A stretch of 64,000 bases of DNA from Flagellimonas sp. CMM7 (GTDB lineage Bacteria > Bacteroidota > Bacteroidia > Flavobacteriales > Flavobacteriaceae), in NCBI RefSeq assembly GCF_021390195.1, contig NZ_CP090003.1, positions 1,414,001-1,478,000 of the forward strand, given 5' to 3'. Position 1 is the first letter of the stretch. The number at the start of each line of letters is the position of its first letter. Below, piece after piece: positions 17,675-27,322 of this stretch. The translations under genes were made by a program, and so were the position numbers. The notes beneath the pieces were generated by a model that was not told the DNA's origin, made no database searches, and saw only the letters and a list, made by a program, of their open reading frames with translations.

Positions 17675-20600
17675 ATGAACAAAAAAATTCATTACTTCTT
17701 AATGCTTTTGTCACTTCTATGTATTCAAGGGATAATGGCACAAGGAAAAACAGTTACCGGTACGGTCTCAGATACAGATACTGGAGGTCCATTACCAGGT
17801 ATTAATGTTGTAGAAAAAGGTACTAGAAATGGTACTTCTACAGATTTCGATGGTAATTATTCAATTTCGGTTTCTAGCAGTTCCGCCATTTTGGTGTTTT
17901 CGGCAATAGGGTATACTGAAAAAGAAGTAGCCGTAGGTAGCCAATCCTCAATTAACGTTACTCTAGAAGAAAATGTAGAGTTATTGGGTGAGGTTGTTGT
18001 AACCGCTTTAGGTATTAAAAAAGAAACAAAAGCGCTCGGGTATTCGGTCACGCAAGTTGGAAGCGAAGAGATTGCAACCATAAAAACACCAAATGCCATT
18101 AATTCCTTACAAGGTAAGATTGCTGGTGTAAACATTACTCAAAATTCAACTGGTGCTGCAGGTTCCAGTAGGGTTATTATTAGGGGTAACAATTCATTGA
18201 CAGGTGGAAACCAACCTTTATACGTTGTAGATGGTATTCCAATTGGAAATGAAAATAATGGAGCTGCCAGTTTATGGGGTGGTAACGATGGCGGTGATGG
18301 TATTTCCAGTCTTAATGCTGATGAAATAGAATCCATCTCGGTACTTAAAGGTGGATCCGCTGCGGCATTGTACGGTTCTAGAGGTGGTAATGGTGTTATT
18401 CTTATTACCACAAAGAGCGGTAGCAAGCAAGATGGTTTTGGAGTAGAATTTACCAGTACTGCAAATTTTGATGTAGTTGACACTTCAATACAAGACTTTC
18501 AAACAACATATGGGCAAGGTCTATTAGGTGAAAAACCTGCCAACACGGCTGCAGCCCTAGAAGCTGGCCTTAATTCCTGGGGCCCTAGATTAGATGGTTC
18601 TCAGGTGGTACAATGGGATGGTGTTGAAAGACCCTATTCATATGTAGGCAGTAATTTGAAACACTTTTATAGAACAGGTACCACATTCATTAACACCGTG
18701 GCACTGTCCAGTGGAAATGAAACTACCAACATGAGGTTTTCACTTACAGACTTCACCAATGATGATATTACACCAAATTCAGGATTAAATCGGAAGATTT
18801 TTGCTTTGAATGCTGGTGCTGTAATGGCAGAAAAGTTAACTGCACAGATTAGCGCTAAATATAGTATAGAAGATGTACAAAACAGGCCTAGACTTTCAGA
18901 TGCTCCGGGTAATGCGAATTTTACAGTTGGTTTGTTATCTCCAAATGTGGATGTTAGGTTTATGAATCCAGGCGCAAATGAAGATGGTACCGAACGTGGT
19001 TATTCTGATAATGTCTTTTCTCAAAACCCTTATTTCGCAGCTTTTAACTTCAGAAACGAAGACACAAGAAATAGGCTCATTGCCTCTGCTACGCTTCGGT
19101 ATGATGTTTTGGACTGGTTATATATAACGGCAAGGGCAGGTATTGATCATTACACTTTACGTAGAACAAGTGTAACACCCTTTGGTACTGCATTTCAACC
19201 ATTAGGTTCCATCGAAGAAGATGAATATAGATATAGCCAAGTAGATTCCGATATTATTTTGGGTGTTGAAAAGGATATCACAGATAAATTCGCGGTGAAT
19301 GCATTTGTTGGAGCGAACAAAAATAGTATTGACCATGAAGTTCTAAGACAGCGAGGAGAGGATTTCATAGTACCTGGTTTAGAAGATGTGGGCAACACTG
19401 CACGCCAATCTAGGGATAGAAATTTTAGCCCCGACCTTAATAATTGGGGAGAACGAAAAATAGGATCGGTTTACGGTTCTTTGGAACTCTCTTACAACAG
19501 ATATGCATATTTAACTTTTACCGGAAGAAATGACTGGTTCTCAACCCTCTCTTTTCCAGGTAAAGAAACTCCAAATAACGATTTTTATCCTTCAATTAGT
19601 GGAAGTTTAATTCTATCGGATATGTTTGAGATGCCAACATTCGTTAATTTCTTAAAACTGCGTAGTGGATTTTCCCAAACTGCAGGAGGTGCTGATCAAG
19701 CATATCAACTAGCATTGACCTATGAGATTTTTGACCAAGGACACTTAGATCAACCGTTAGGAAGGATAACAGGCGCTACTGTTCCAAATGCAGATCTTGT
19801 ACCATGGAACAAGGATGAATTCGAAATTGGTTTTGATGCAAGATTTTTGAACAATAGATTGTCACTGGATTTTGCATACTATACCAATCAAATAACCAAT
19901 GATATTGTAAAGGTAACTACCTCTGAAGGGTCAGGATTCAATGATGCAATATTCAATATTGGTGAAATTGAAAACAAAGGGGTTGAACTATTGATTACTG
20001 GCACACCCATCCGTACTGAAAATTTTGAATGGACAACGTCAGTTAATGCCTCATTCAATGAAGGTGTAGTTGTGGGCACAAACGAAGCTGGAGATCCTAT
20101 TTTCCTTGATGAACCTCGTACAAGAAATGTTAGGATAGCACATGTTGTGGGAGAACGCTATGGAACTATTTTCGGTACTTCATATGTAAGGGACAATAAT
20201 GGAACCATCGTATATGATATTGATGATGATGGTGTGCCAATAGCGCGTCAAGGAGAGCGTAAAATCCTAGGAGATGGAGTTCCACCTTGGACTATTGGTT
20301 TTTCAAATTCCATTCGTTACAAAAACGTTAACCTTAACTTTCTGATCGACGGAAAATTTGGTGGGCAATTGTTTTCAGGAACAAATACGATTGCTTACGG
20401 TAATGGATTACATCAGAAAACCGTTGAAGGCAGAGAAGGCGGTTTGGCCGTTTCTGGAATTGATGGCGCTACATTTGATGCTGATGCAGGTACCGGAGCA
20501 GCTTTTAATGCTACCGTAGCACCAGAGAATTTACAAACCTATTGGGGAAGAGTTAATGATATTGCGGAAGAATTTGTTGAAGATTCGGATTATATCAGGT

Positions 20601-20827
20601 TTAGACAGTTAAGTTTGGGGTATACTTTCCCAACAGCCATACTAGGAAAGACATTTATTAAAAGTGCTACAATAAATCTGTTGGCTCAAAACTTATTCTA
20701 TATTAAGAGAAGTATTGATAATGTGGATCCTGAAAGTGCTTATAATGTGAGTAATTCTCAAGGATTGGAATATTTTGGTGTTCCAACCACAAGAGGTTAC
20801 GGTGTAAGTCTTAACGTTAAGTTTTAA
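17675..20827 (+). CDS. SusC/RagA-family TonB-linked outer-membrane transporter
   Basis: The 1050-residue protein has a signal peptide (IQGIMAQG) and a carboxypeptidase-regulatory-like beta domain at about 25-100. The SusC signature VVVTALGIKKETKALGYS follows, then a plug (IRGNNSLTGGNQPLYVVDGI, SISVLKGGSAAALYGSRGGN) and a long beta-barrel ending in YGVSLNVKF with the terminal aromatic typical of outer-membrane proteins. SusC proteins import oligosaccharides through the outer membrane using TonB energy with their SusD lid. SusD starts 11 bp downstream. In Bacteroidota the SusCD pair defines a PUL, and here it must take up the partly trimmed mannan or N-glycan fragments. It is separated from the enzyme genes by a 296-bp leader, suggesting its own promoter. 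Confidence 0.97.
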   Translation: MNKKIHYFLMLLSLLCIQGIMAQGKTVTGTVSDTDTGGPLPGINVVEKGTRNGTSTDFDGNYSISVSSSSAILVFSAIGYTEKEVAVGSQSSINVTLEENVELLGEVVVTALGIKKETKALGYSVTQVGSEEIATIKTPNAINSLQGKIAGVNITQNSTGAAGSSRVIIRGNNSLTGGNQPLYVVDGIPIGNENNGAASLWGGNDGGDGISSLNADEIESISVLKGGSAAALYGSRGGNGVILITTKSGSKQDGFGVEFTSTANFDVVDTSIQDFQTTYGQGLLGEKPANTAAALEAGLNSWGPRLDGSQVVQWDGVERPYSYVGSNLKHFYRTGTTFINTVALSSGNETTNMRFSLTDFTNDDITPNSGLNRKIFALNAGAVMAEKLTAQISAKYSIEDVQNRPRLSDAPGNANFTVGLLSPNVDVRFMNPGANEDGTERGYSDNVFSQNPYFAAFNFRNEDTRNRLIASATLRYDVLDWLYITARAGIDHYTLRRTSVTPFGTAFQPLGSIEEDEYRYSQVDSDIILGVEKDITDKFAVNAFVGANKNSIDHEVLRQRGEDFIVPGLEDVGNTARQSRDRNFSPDLNNWGERKIGSVYGSLELSYNRYAYLTFTGRNDWFSTLSFPGKETPNNDFYPSISGSLILSDMFEMPTFVNFLKLRSGFSQTAGGADQAYQLALTYEIFDQGHLDQPLGRITGATVPNADLVPWNKDEFEIGFDARFLNNRLSLDFAYYTNQITNDIVKVTTSEGSGFNDAIFNIGEIENKGVELLITGTPIRTENFEWTTSVNASFNEGVVVGTNEAGDPIFLDEPRTRNVRIAHVVGERYGTIFGTSYVRDNNGTIVYDIDDDGVPIARQGERKILGDGVPPWTIGFSNSIRYKNVNLNFLIDGKFGGQLFSGTNTIAYGNGLHQKTVEGREGGLAVSGIDGATFDADAGTGAAFNATVAPENLQTYWGRVNDIAEEFVEDSDYIRFRQLSLGYTFPTAILGKTFIKSATINLLAQNLFYIKRSIDNVDPESAYNVSNSQGLEYFGVPTTRGYGVSLNVKF

Positions 20828-20838
20828 AAAAAATAATT

Positions 20839-22377
20839 ATGAAAAAAACTATTTATATTCTATTGTTTGCGCTAGTACTTGGCGCATGCGATGAGGGTTT
20901 TGAAGATTTGAACGTTAATCCTTTAAAACCAGTTCAAGTAAATGCTGCAAATAAATTCACTGCAGCCCAACTGTTTGCTTCTAGCGAACGTTATGATAAT
21001 TGGCGTGCTGGTTTGATTTATCAGTCCACCATGATGCAACATATGGCAAATACTGCCAGTTTCTGGGACGGAGATAAATATACCTGGAATAGAGGTTATG
21101 CCTCATCCTTAATGGACAGGTATTATGACAATGCAGTTAAAACATTACAAGATCTGCTATCTCAATTAGATGAGGAAGAGGCTCCTGATGAAATGAAAGC
21201 AATTGCTAGAATAATGCGTGTTTTTGTGTTTTCAAGATTGACAGACCTTTATGGAGATATTCCTTATAGTGAAGCAGGAAAAGCAGTTTTAGAAAACATC
21301 ACTAAGCCTGTATACGATCCGCAGAGCGAGATCTATGCAGATATGCTTAATGAATTACAGGAAGCAGCTGCAATATTAGGTTCTGGCACCTCTGCTTATG
21401 GAGATGCAGACATCATTTATAGTGGTGATCAAGCGCAATGGAAGAAGTTAGCATACTCATTAATGCTTCGTTTAGGATTAAGATTGATAAAAGTTGATCC
21501 TGCAGCTGCCCAATCATGGGCAACTACGGCAATAGCTGGAGGGGTTATGGAATCTAATGCAGACATTTTCTTTGTTCCACATACCGTTGGACCAGCTGGT
21601 GTTAACCAAAATGGAAATGGCGAAGTCTTCCTTGCGGATGGTAGTCCCAGGTTGAGTAAAACCTTTGTTGATTTTATGGCTGACAGAAATGACCCTAGAC
21701 TAACTGTTTTGGGATCATTGCCTTTAGATACAGGTGAGGATGATGCAGATGAAAACGACATAGAAAGAACTGATGCTGAACGTTTAGATGTAGCATCTCA
21801 AAAAGGCCTCCCTAATGGATTGAATAACGATATGTTACTGGACGCCACTGGTGAGGAAAACACTCAAGCCTTTACAGAGCCCAACAGATTGCTTATTACA
21901 GGAAGGGATGCACCAATGTTCTTTCAAACCTACGCTGAAGTTCAATTTATGTTGGCAGAGGCCAATGTACGCTGGGGCATAGGTGGTGATGCTGAAACGT
22001 ACTACAACAATGGAGTTAGAGCCGCTATGGAAATGTTGGCAATGTATGGAGATGGAGGTATAATTGCTTCAGCTGATATTGACACCTATTTAACCAATAA
22101 TCCATATGATGCTGGCAATGCCCTAGAACAGATTAATACGCAATATTGGGCAGCTACTTTCTTAAATGAATATGAGGCTTTCTCTAATTGGAGAAGAACT
22201 GGTTTCCCTGTATTGGTTCCAGTAAACTTCCCTGGTAATGTTACCAATGGAACCATTCCAAGAAGAATGTCATATTCGGAAAGTGAGCAAACCAACAATC
22301 CGGAAAATTATGCCGCGGCCGTTGCAAGACAAGGTCCAGATGAACTAACAACACGTGTTTGGTGGGACGTTCAGTAA
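20839..22377 (+). CDS. SusD/RagB-family glycan-binding lipoprotein
   Basis: The 512-residue protein begins with a lipobox (VLGACD) and has the SusD-like helical TPR-type fold. FEDLNVNPLKPVQ near the N-terminus is typical of the SusD-like_2 type, as are MMQHMANTASFWDGDKY and the later TYAEVQFMLAEANVRW and NEYEAFSNWRRTGFP. SusD proteins cap the extracellular face of SusC and bind the glycan. It follows susC by 11 bp and is followed by a strong terminator, so susC-susD is the end of a transcription unit. The ligand is inferred from the neighbouring mannosidases. Confidence 0.96.
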   Translation: MKKTIYILLFALVLGACDEGFEDLNVNPLKPVQVNAANKFTAAQLFASSERYDNWRAGLIYQSTMMQHMANTASFWDGDKYTWNRGYASSLMDRYYDNAVKTLQDLLSQLDEEEAPDEMKAIARIMRVFVFSRLTDLYGDIPYSEAGKAVLENITKPVYDPQSEIYADMLNELQEAAAILGSGTSAYGDADIIYSGDQAQWKKLAYSLMLRLGLRLIKVDPAAAQSWATTAIAGGVMESNADIFFVPHTVGPAGVNQNGNGEVFLADGSPRLSKTFVDFMADRNDPRLTVLGSLPLDTGEDDADENDIERTDAERLDVASQKGLPNGLNNDMLLDATGEENTQAFTEPNRLLITGRDAPMFFQTYAEVQFMLAEANVRWGIGGDAETYYNNGVRAAMEMLAMYGDGGIIASADIDTYLTNNPYDAGNALEQINTQYWAATFLNEYEAFSNWRRTGFPVLVPVNFPGNVTNGTIPRRMSYSESEQTNNPENYAAAVARQGPDELTTRVWWDVQ

Positions 22378-22457
22378 ACAAAAACCTTTTTATCATTAGT
22401 TAATTTTAATTCAGTAAGTTTTTTAATTTAATTTTAAGTAGAGTTAGTAGTTTGAAT

Positions 22458-22486
22458 AAAGGAGAGGCAACTCTCCTTTATTTTTG
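22458..22486 (+). terminator. Rho-independent terminator after susD
   Basis: AAAGGAGAG (22458-22466) pairs perfectly with CTCTCCTTT (22471-22479) around a GCAA tetraloop, followed by ATTTTTG. It lies 80 bp after the susD stop and separates the SusCD unit from the FG-GAP protein gene. Confidence 0.9.
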
Positions 22487-22517
22487 TTTCAGTATTTTGT
22501 AAAGTAATTACAATGAA

Positions 22518-25500
22518 ATGATGATAAAACGAACCATTACAAAGCTTTTTCTTTTTTTACTTGTAGCAACTCCAATATGGTTTGCTTGCTCCCAAGAGGC
22601 CAATGAGGTTTTGCGTTTTACATTAATGGAATCTCAATATACCGGCGTATCATTTTCAAATGATGTAATGGATACCACAGAACATAATATTTTAAGGTAT
22701 GCGAACTTTTATGGTGGTGCAGGAGTAGGAGTTGGGGATTTCAACAATGATGGACTTCAAGATTTATTTTTTGCCGGAAATCAAGTCTCTGACAGACTCT
22801 ATTTTAATAGAGGTGACTTAAAATTTGATGATGTTACAGAACAAGCTGGAATACAAAATGACGGAGGATGGTCTACCGGAGTAACAATTGCCGATATTAA
22901 TAATGATGGGTATTTAGATATTTACGTTAGTAGAGAATTGTATGATGACAACCCCAAATTGCGAACCAACCTTTTATACCTTAACAATGGTGATGGTACT
23001 TTTATAGAGTCTGCTAAAAAATATGGAATCGCAAATAACCAGCGTACTCGTCATGCTACATTCTTGGATTATGACAAAGATGGTTTTTTAGATCTTTTTT
23101 TACTTACACAACCACCAAATCCTGGTAGTTTATCATCATTTAAAGGAACACAATTATTAAAACCAGAATACAGCCTAAAGCTTTATAAAAATCTTAATGG
23201 CACTTTTGAGGATATCACCAAAACCTCGGGTCTTGAACTTACAGGTTTTCCAAATGGTGTCTCCGCCAGCGACATCAACAATGATGGCTGGACAGACCTG
23301 TATGTTTCCAATGATTTCTATGCCCCTGATTTCCTTTTAATGAATAACCAGGATGGTACTTTCACCAATATTGTGGATAGTGCCTTCAACCATATTTCAT
23401 ACTTCAGTATGGGTGTGGATGTCGCAGATATTAATAATGATGCTCTTCTAGACATTTTTGTTCTTGATATGGTACCGGAAGATAATTTTCGCCTGAAGTC
23501 TAATATGAGTGGAATGGATCGTAACTCTTTTTGGAAGGTATATGATGATGGTGGACACTATCAGTACATGTATAACACCCTTCAGTTGAATAATGGTAAC
23601 ACAACTTTTAGCGATGTTGCACAATTGACAGGGATGGCTGCTACAGATTGGAGTTGGTCCAATTTGGTTGCAGATTTTGATAACGACGGCCTAAAAGATG
23701 TCTACGTTACAAACGGATTGCTAAGGGACATTAGAAATACCGACGCAGACAGTAAAGTAGCTGAATATATCAACAAAGTTCGATTAGATTGGATACAGAA
23801 ACACCCAGATGGCGGTAATCTTAAATCGGTTTTTGATATTATTAACCTGGAAGATGCCCTATCCCCTATTCCATCACAACCCTTAAAAAACTATGCCTTT
23901 AAAAACAAAAGCAATCTAGAGTTTGAAAAGGTAATTGAAGAATGGGGCTTAAATAAAGAATCTTTTTCAAATGGTGCTGCGTACGCAGATTTGGACAATG
24001 ATGGCGACCTGGATATCGTGGTCAACAATATAAATGAAGCTGCCTTTATTTATCGCAATAATTCAGAAAAAACCTCTGGCGCCAATTATGTTAGAGTACA
24101 GTTAACGGATAAAGATAATAGACCTGTCTTTGGAGCAAGGGCCACTATGTATGCTGGGGGTGAAATTCAAATAATTGAAACAACCAATGTTAGGGGCATA
24201 TATTCTACCAGTGAACCTTACATCCATTTTGGATTAGGATCGCGTAAAAAAATAGATAGTATAGAAATAGTATGGCCCAATAATACCAAAAGCTTAAAAA
24301 AGAATATTAAGGCCAACCAACTACTTCAATTTCAAATGAATCAAGGTGTTTCATATGAAAAATTGGAACAGCTTAAAACAAAACATTTTCAAGAAACAAC
24401 ATCTAGCTTCCCAATAAAACATACACATGTTGAAAATGAGTTTGATGACTACGAATACCAATTGTTATTGCCTCATAAATTATCACAATTTGGTCCTGCC
24501 CTTGCTGCAGCAGATGTAAATGGAGATGGTCTTGAAGACATTTACATAGGAGGCGCAACAGGAAATAGTGGAGCTCTTTACATACAGGGTCAATCTGGGG
24601 AATTTACGTTAGCAAACGAACAATTATGGCAAAAAGAGGCACCGTATGAAGATATAGACGCCATATTTGTAGATATAAATCAAGACGGTCATAAAGATTT
24701 ATTCGTGGTAAGTGGAGGTAACAAATACCCAACTAACGACCCACATTATGCGGACAGGTTATATGTAAATGATGGTAATGGAAATTTCTCTAAAGGAGCA
24801 ATTCTTAATGCATTCAATATAAGCGGCTCAAAAGTAGTTGCCGAAGATTATGACAACGATGGTGATTATGATCTTTTTGTTGGAGGTAGACATCTGCCTC
24901 ATCAATATCCAAAACCGACTGCAAGTAGTATCCTTCAAAACGATAATGGTCAATTGGTAAATGTTACAGACAGTATAGCACCTGAACTTCTAGATGTTGG
25001 GATGGTGACCGATGCCTTGTGGTCAGATTATGACAAGGATGGTGATAAAGATTTAATTCTTGTTGGAGAATGGATGCCAATAACCATATTCAATAATCAA
25101 GACGGTAGATTCGTAAAAGAGACAATAGAAGGTTTACCCGATAGCACAGGATGGTGGTTTAGTCTAGCCAAAGGAGATTTTGACAATGATGGCGATGAGG
25201 ATTTCATTGCAGGAAACCTTGGTTTAAATTATAAATACAAAACCTCTCCAGAAAATCCTTTTGATATTTACTATAATGATTTTGATGGTAACGGCTCCTC
25301 AGATATTGTACTGGGGTATTACAATGACGAGAAGCATTTCCCTCTAAGAGGTTTTTCTTGTTCATCAGAACAAATTCCTGCCTTAAAAAAGAAAATCCAA
25401 AAATATGATTTGTTCGCCTCTCTAGAATTGGAGTCTGTTTATGGGGCAAAAAAACTAGAGAATTCGCTTCATTATAAAGCCAACACTTTTGCATCATCTT

Positions 25501-25865
25501 ATATCGAAAATTTGGGAGAAGGTCGCTTTAAAATATCTCCATTGCCTAGAGCAGCGCAGCTATCAAACATTAATGATATGCTTATTGATGATTTTGATCA
25601 AGACGGGCATCTGGACGTATTGGTAGTTGGTAATTTATTCGTTTCAGAAGTTGAAACTCCAAGAAACGATGCTGGTACAGGTGTATTACTTTCGGGTGAC
25701 GGGCAAGGTTCGTTTACAGTCAAAACTTATATGGATACAGGGTTCTTTGCAAAAGGTGATGCTAAAAAAATAGCCATAATCAAACATATGGGGCAACCTA
25801 AAATATTAGTAGCAAACAATAATGACATTCTACAATCTTTTACAATCCTGAAAAAGACCGATTAA
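22518..25865 (+). CDS. FG-GAP/VCBS-repeat lipoprotein with ASPIC/UnbV domain
   Basis: This 1115-residue protein has a lipoprotein signal (IWFACS). It carries about fourteen calcium-loop motifs of the DxDxDG type, such as DFNNDGLQD, DINNDGYLD, DYDKDGFLD, DFDNDGLKD, DYDNDGDYD and DFDQDGHLD, spread over two predicted propellers. Between them, at about residues 525-610, lies an ASPIC/UnbV-like domain (VRVQLTDKDNRPVFGARATM, YIHFGLGSRKKIDSIEIVWP). The layout matches CRTAC1/UnbV-type proteins, which are common next to SusCD pairs in marine flavobacteria but have no proven role. A surface scaffold or glycan-binding role is a guess. One loop (DINNDALLD) is degenerate. It starts after the susD terminator and is followed by the MFS gene after 12 bp. 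The second ATG at 22521 is an alternative start. Confidence 0.92.
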   Translation: MMIKRTITKLFLFLLVATPIWFACSQEANEVLRFTLMESQYTGVSFSNDVMDTTEHNILRYANFYGGAGVGVGDFNNDGLQDLFFAGNQVSDRLYFNRGDLKFDDVTEQAGIQNDGGWSTGVTIADINNDGYLDIYVSRELYDDNPKLRTNLLYLNNGDGTFIESAKKYGIANNQRTRHATFLDYDKDGFLDLFLLTQPPNPGSLSSFKGTQLLKPEYSLKLYKNLNGTFEDITKTSGLELTGFPNGVSASDINNDGWTDLYVSNDFYAPDFLLMNNQDGTFTNIVDSAFNHISYFSMGVDVADINNDALLDIFVLDMVPEDNFRLKSNMSGMDRNSFWKVYDDGGHYQYMYNTLQLNNGNTTFSDVAQLTGMAATDWSWSNLVADFDNDGLKDVYVTNGLLRDIRNTDADSKVAEYINKVRLDWIQKHPDGGNLKSVFDIINLEDALSPIPSQPLKNYAFKNKSNLEFEKVIEEWGLNKESFSNGAAYADLDNDGDLDIVVNNINEAAFIYRNNSEKTSGANYVRVQLTDKDNRPVFGARATMYAGGEIQIIETTNVRGIYSTSEPYIHFGLGSRKKIDSIEIVWPNNTKSLKKNIKANQLLQFQMNQGVSYEKLEQLKTKHFQETTSSFPIKHTHVENEFDDYEYQLLLPHKLSQFGPALAAADVNGDGLEDIYIGGATGNSGALYIQGQSGEFTLANEQLWQKEAPYEDIDAIFVDINQDGHKDLFVVSGGNKYPTNDPHYADRLYVNDGNGNFSKGAILNAFNISGSKVVAEDYDNDGDYDLFVGGRHLPHQYPKPTASSILQNDNGQLVNVTDSIAPELLDVGMVTDALWSDYDKDGDKDLILVGEWMPITIFNNQDGRFVKETIEGLPDSTGWWFSLAKGDFDNDGDEDFIAGNLGLNYKYKTSPENPFDIYYNDFDGNGSSDIVLGYYNDEKHFPLRGFSCSSEQIPALKKKIQKYDLFASLELESVYGAKKLENSLHYKANTFASSYIENLGEGRFKISPLPRAAQLSNINDMLIDDFDQDGHLDVLVVGNLFVSEVETPRNDAGTGVLLSGDGQGSFTVKTYMDTGFFAKGDAKKIAIIKHMGQPKILVANNNDILQSFTILKKTD

Positions 25866-25877
25866 ACCACCCAATTT

Positions 25878-27320
25878 ATGGCAATCATACCCAATAGCAA
25901 TAATATAGCTGAATCTAATGATTCTGTGAATTATAGAAAACCTTTTCTCACAATCACGTTTTTGTTTTTTATGTGGGGGTTCATAACCGTTATGAACGAT
26001 GTTCTGATTCCTCATTTAAAAGAAGTTTTTGAACTGAGCTATTTTCAAGCTGCGCTCATACAATTTGCTTTTTTTGGTGCTTTCTTCATCATTTCATTGA
26101 TCTATTTCATTATTTCTGTGAGCAAGGGAGATCCTATCTCAAAAATTGGATATAAAAATGGGATAATCATTGGATTAATACTTTGTGGCATAGGTTGTTG
26201 TTTATTTTATCCAGCAGCAATCTTTCAGCGCTATGGCATATTTCTTAGCGCGCTGTTTGTATTGGCTTCCGGGGTAACCATTTTACAAATAGCGGCCAAT
26301 CCATATGCCGCCATTTTAGGGAAACCAGAAACCGCTTCCAGTAGATTAAATCTTGCACAAGGTTTTAATTCTTTTGGAGCTACACTGGCTCCTTTGGTTG
26401 GTGCTCTTTTATTGTACAAAGTCTTTTCCAATGGAGAAATTACTGTTGACTCTCTAAAAATGCCATACTTAATTTATGGAGGATTGTTTTTCCTATTGGC
26501 TCTGATTATTAAATTCATAAAACTTCCTTCATTTAAGAATACGGAAACTCTAGAAAAAGGGCTTCGTGTATTAAAATTTAGGCATGTGGTTTTGGGAATG
26601 ATAGCCATTTTTGTCTACGTAGGCGGTGAAGTTACCATAGGAAGTTTCCTAATCAACTTTTTTAAATTGGACAGCATTGCTGGAATGGATGAGGCTCAAG
26701 GAGGTGTATTCTTGTCTTATTATTGGGGAGGCGCAATGATAGGTAGGTTTTTGGGATCTATTGCTATGGGAAGTATGACAGATAAGATTAAAAAGTACCT
26801 TATTATGGCATGTGTATCCATCCTTTCCTTTATGGTGATCTATCTTATTACTGGGGTACAGAATAATGATGGGGTCTTTTCTTTAGAACTGATTCCATTT
26901 GCCCAAATACAATTCTTTGTATTCTTTTTGATCATCAATTACCTTGCTTTTTTAATAGGTGGTTCCAAACCATCAAGAGTACTAACTTTATTTGCTACAG
27001 TAGTTATCATATTACTGGCCATTATGATTCTTGCAGATGGGCCTGTGGCATTTTGGAGTGCCATAGCCATTGGCGCGTTTAACTCCATTTTATGGTCCAA
27101 TATATTTACATTGGCCATCAAAGATTTGGGCAAGTATACTAGCCAAGCATCTTCACTATTGGTCATGATGATAGTGGGTGGAGCTATTATGCCCATAATA
27201 CAAGGAGCGGTCGCTGACCAAATAGGCATTCAACTCTCCTTTATCATTCCAATATTCTGTTATGCCTACCTCATATTTTATGGACTAAAGGGATATCAAG
27301 TAAAACCTTTAACTGTTTAA
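25878..27320 (+). CDS. MFS sugar permease, fucose/glucose-galactose transporter type
   Basis: The 480-residue protein has about twelve membrane helices. It carries the FucP/GluP-family opening FLFFMWGFITVMNDVLIPHL and the segments LQIAANPYAAILGKPETASS and LNLAQGFNSFGATLAPLVGA, which are hallmark regions of L-fucose:proton and glucose/galactose symporters. It is 12 bp downstream of the FG-GAP gene and 2 bp upstream of the ROK kinase gene, so permease and kinase are coexpressed. In this locus it may import free mannose or fucose released by the GH92 and GH29 enzymes. Which sugar it takes cannot be decided from the sequence; pairing with a hexose kinase favours mannose. Confidence 0.93.
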   Translation: MAIIPNSNNIAESNDSVNYRKPFLTITFLFFMWGFITVMNDVLIPHLKEVFELSYFQAALIQFAFFGAFFIISLIYFIISVSKGDPISKIGYKNGIIIGLILCGIGCCLFYPAAIFQRYGIFLSALFVLASGVTILQIAANPYAAILGKPETASSRLNLAQGFNSFGATLAPLVGALLLYKVFSNGEITVDSLKMPYLIYGGLFFLLALIIKFIKLPSFKNTETLEKGLRVLKFRHVVLGMIAIFVYVGGEVTIGSFLINFFKLDSIAGMDEAQGGVFLSYYWGGAMIGRFLGSIAMGSMTDKIKKYLIMACVSILSFMVIYLITGVQNNDGVFSLELIPFAQIQFFVFFLIINYLAFLIGGSKPSRVLTLFATVVIILLAIMILADGPVAFWSAIAIGAFNSILWSNIFTLAIKDLGKYTSQASSLLVMMIVGGAIMPIIQGAVADQIGIQLSFIIPIFCYAYLIFYGLKGYQVKPLTV

Positions 27321-27322
27321 TT

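Noticed and set aside
18139..18483. Antisense ORF within the SusC plug region
   Set aside because: It is explained by codon bias of the SusC frame and shows no features of its own.
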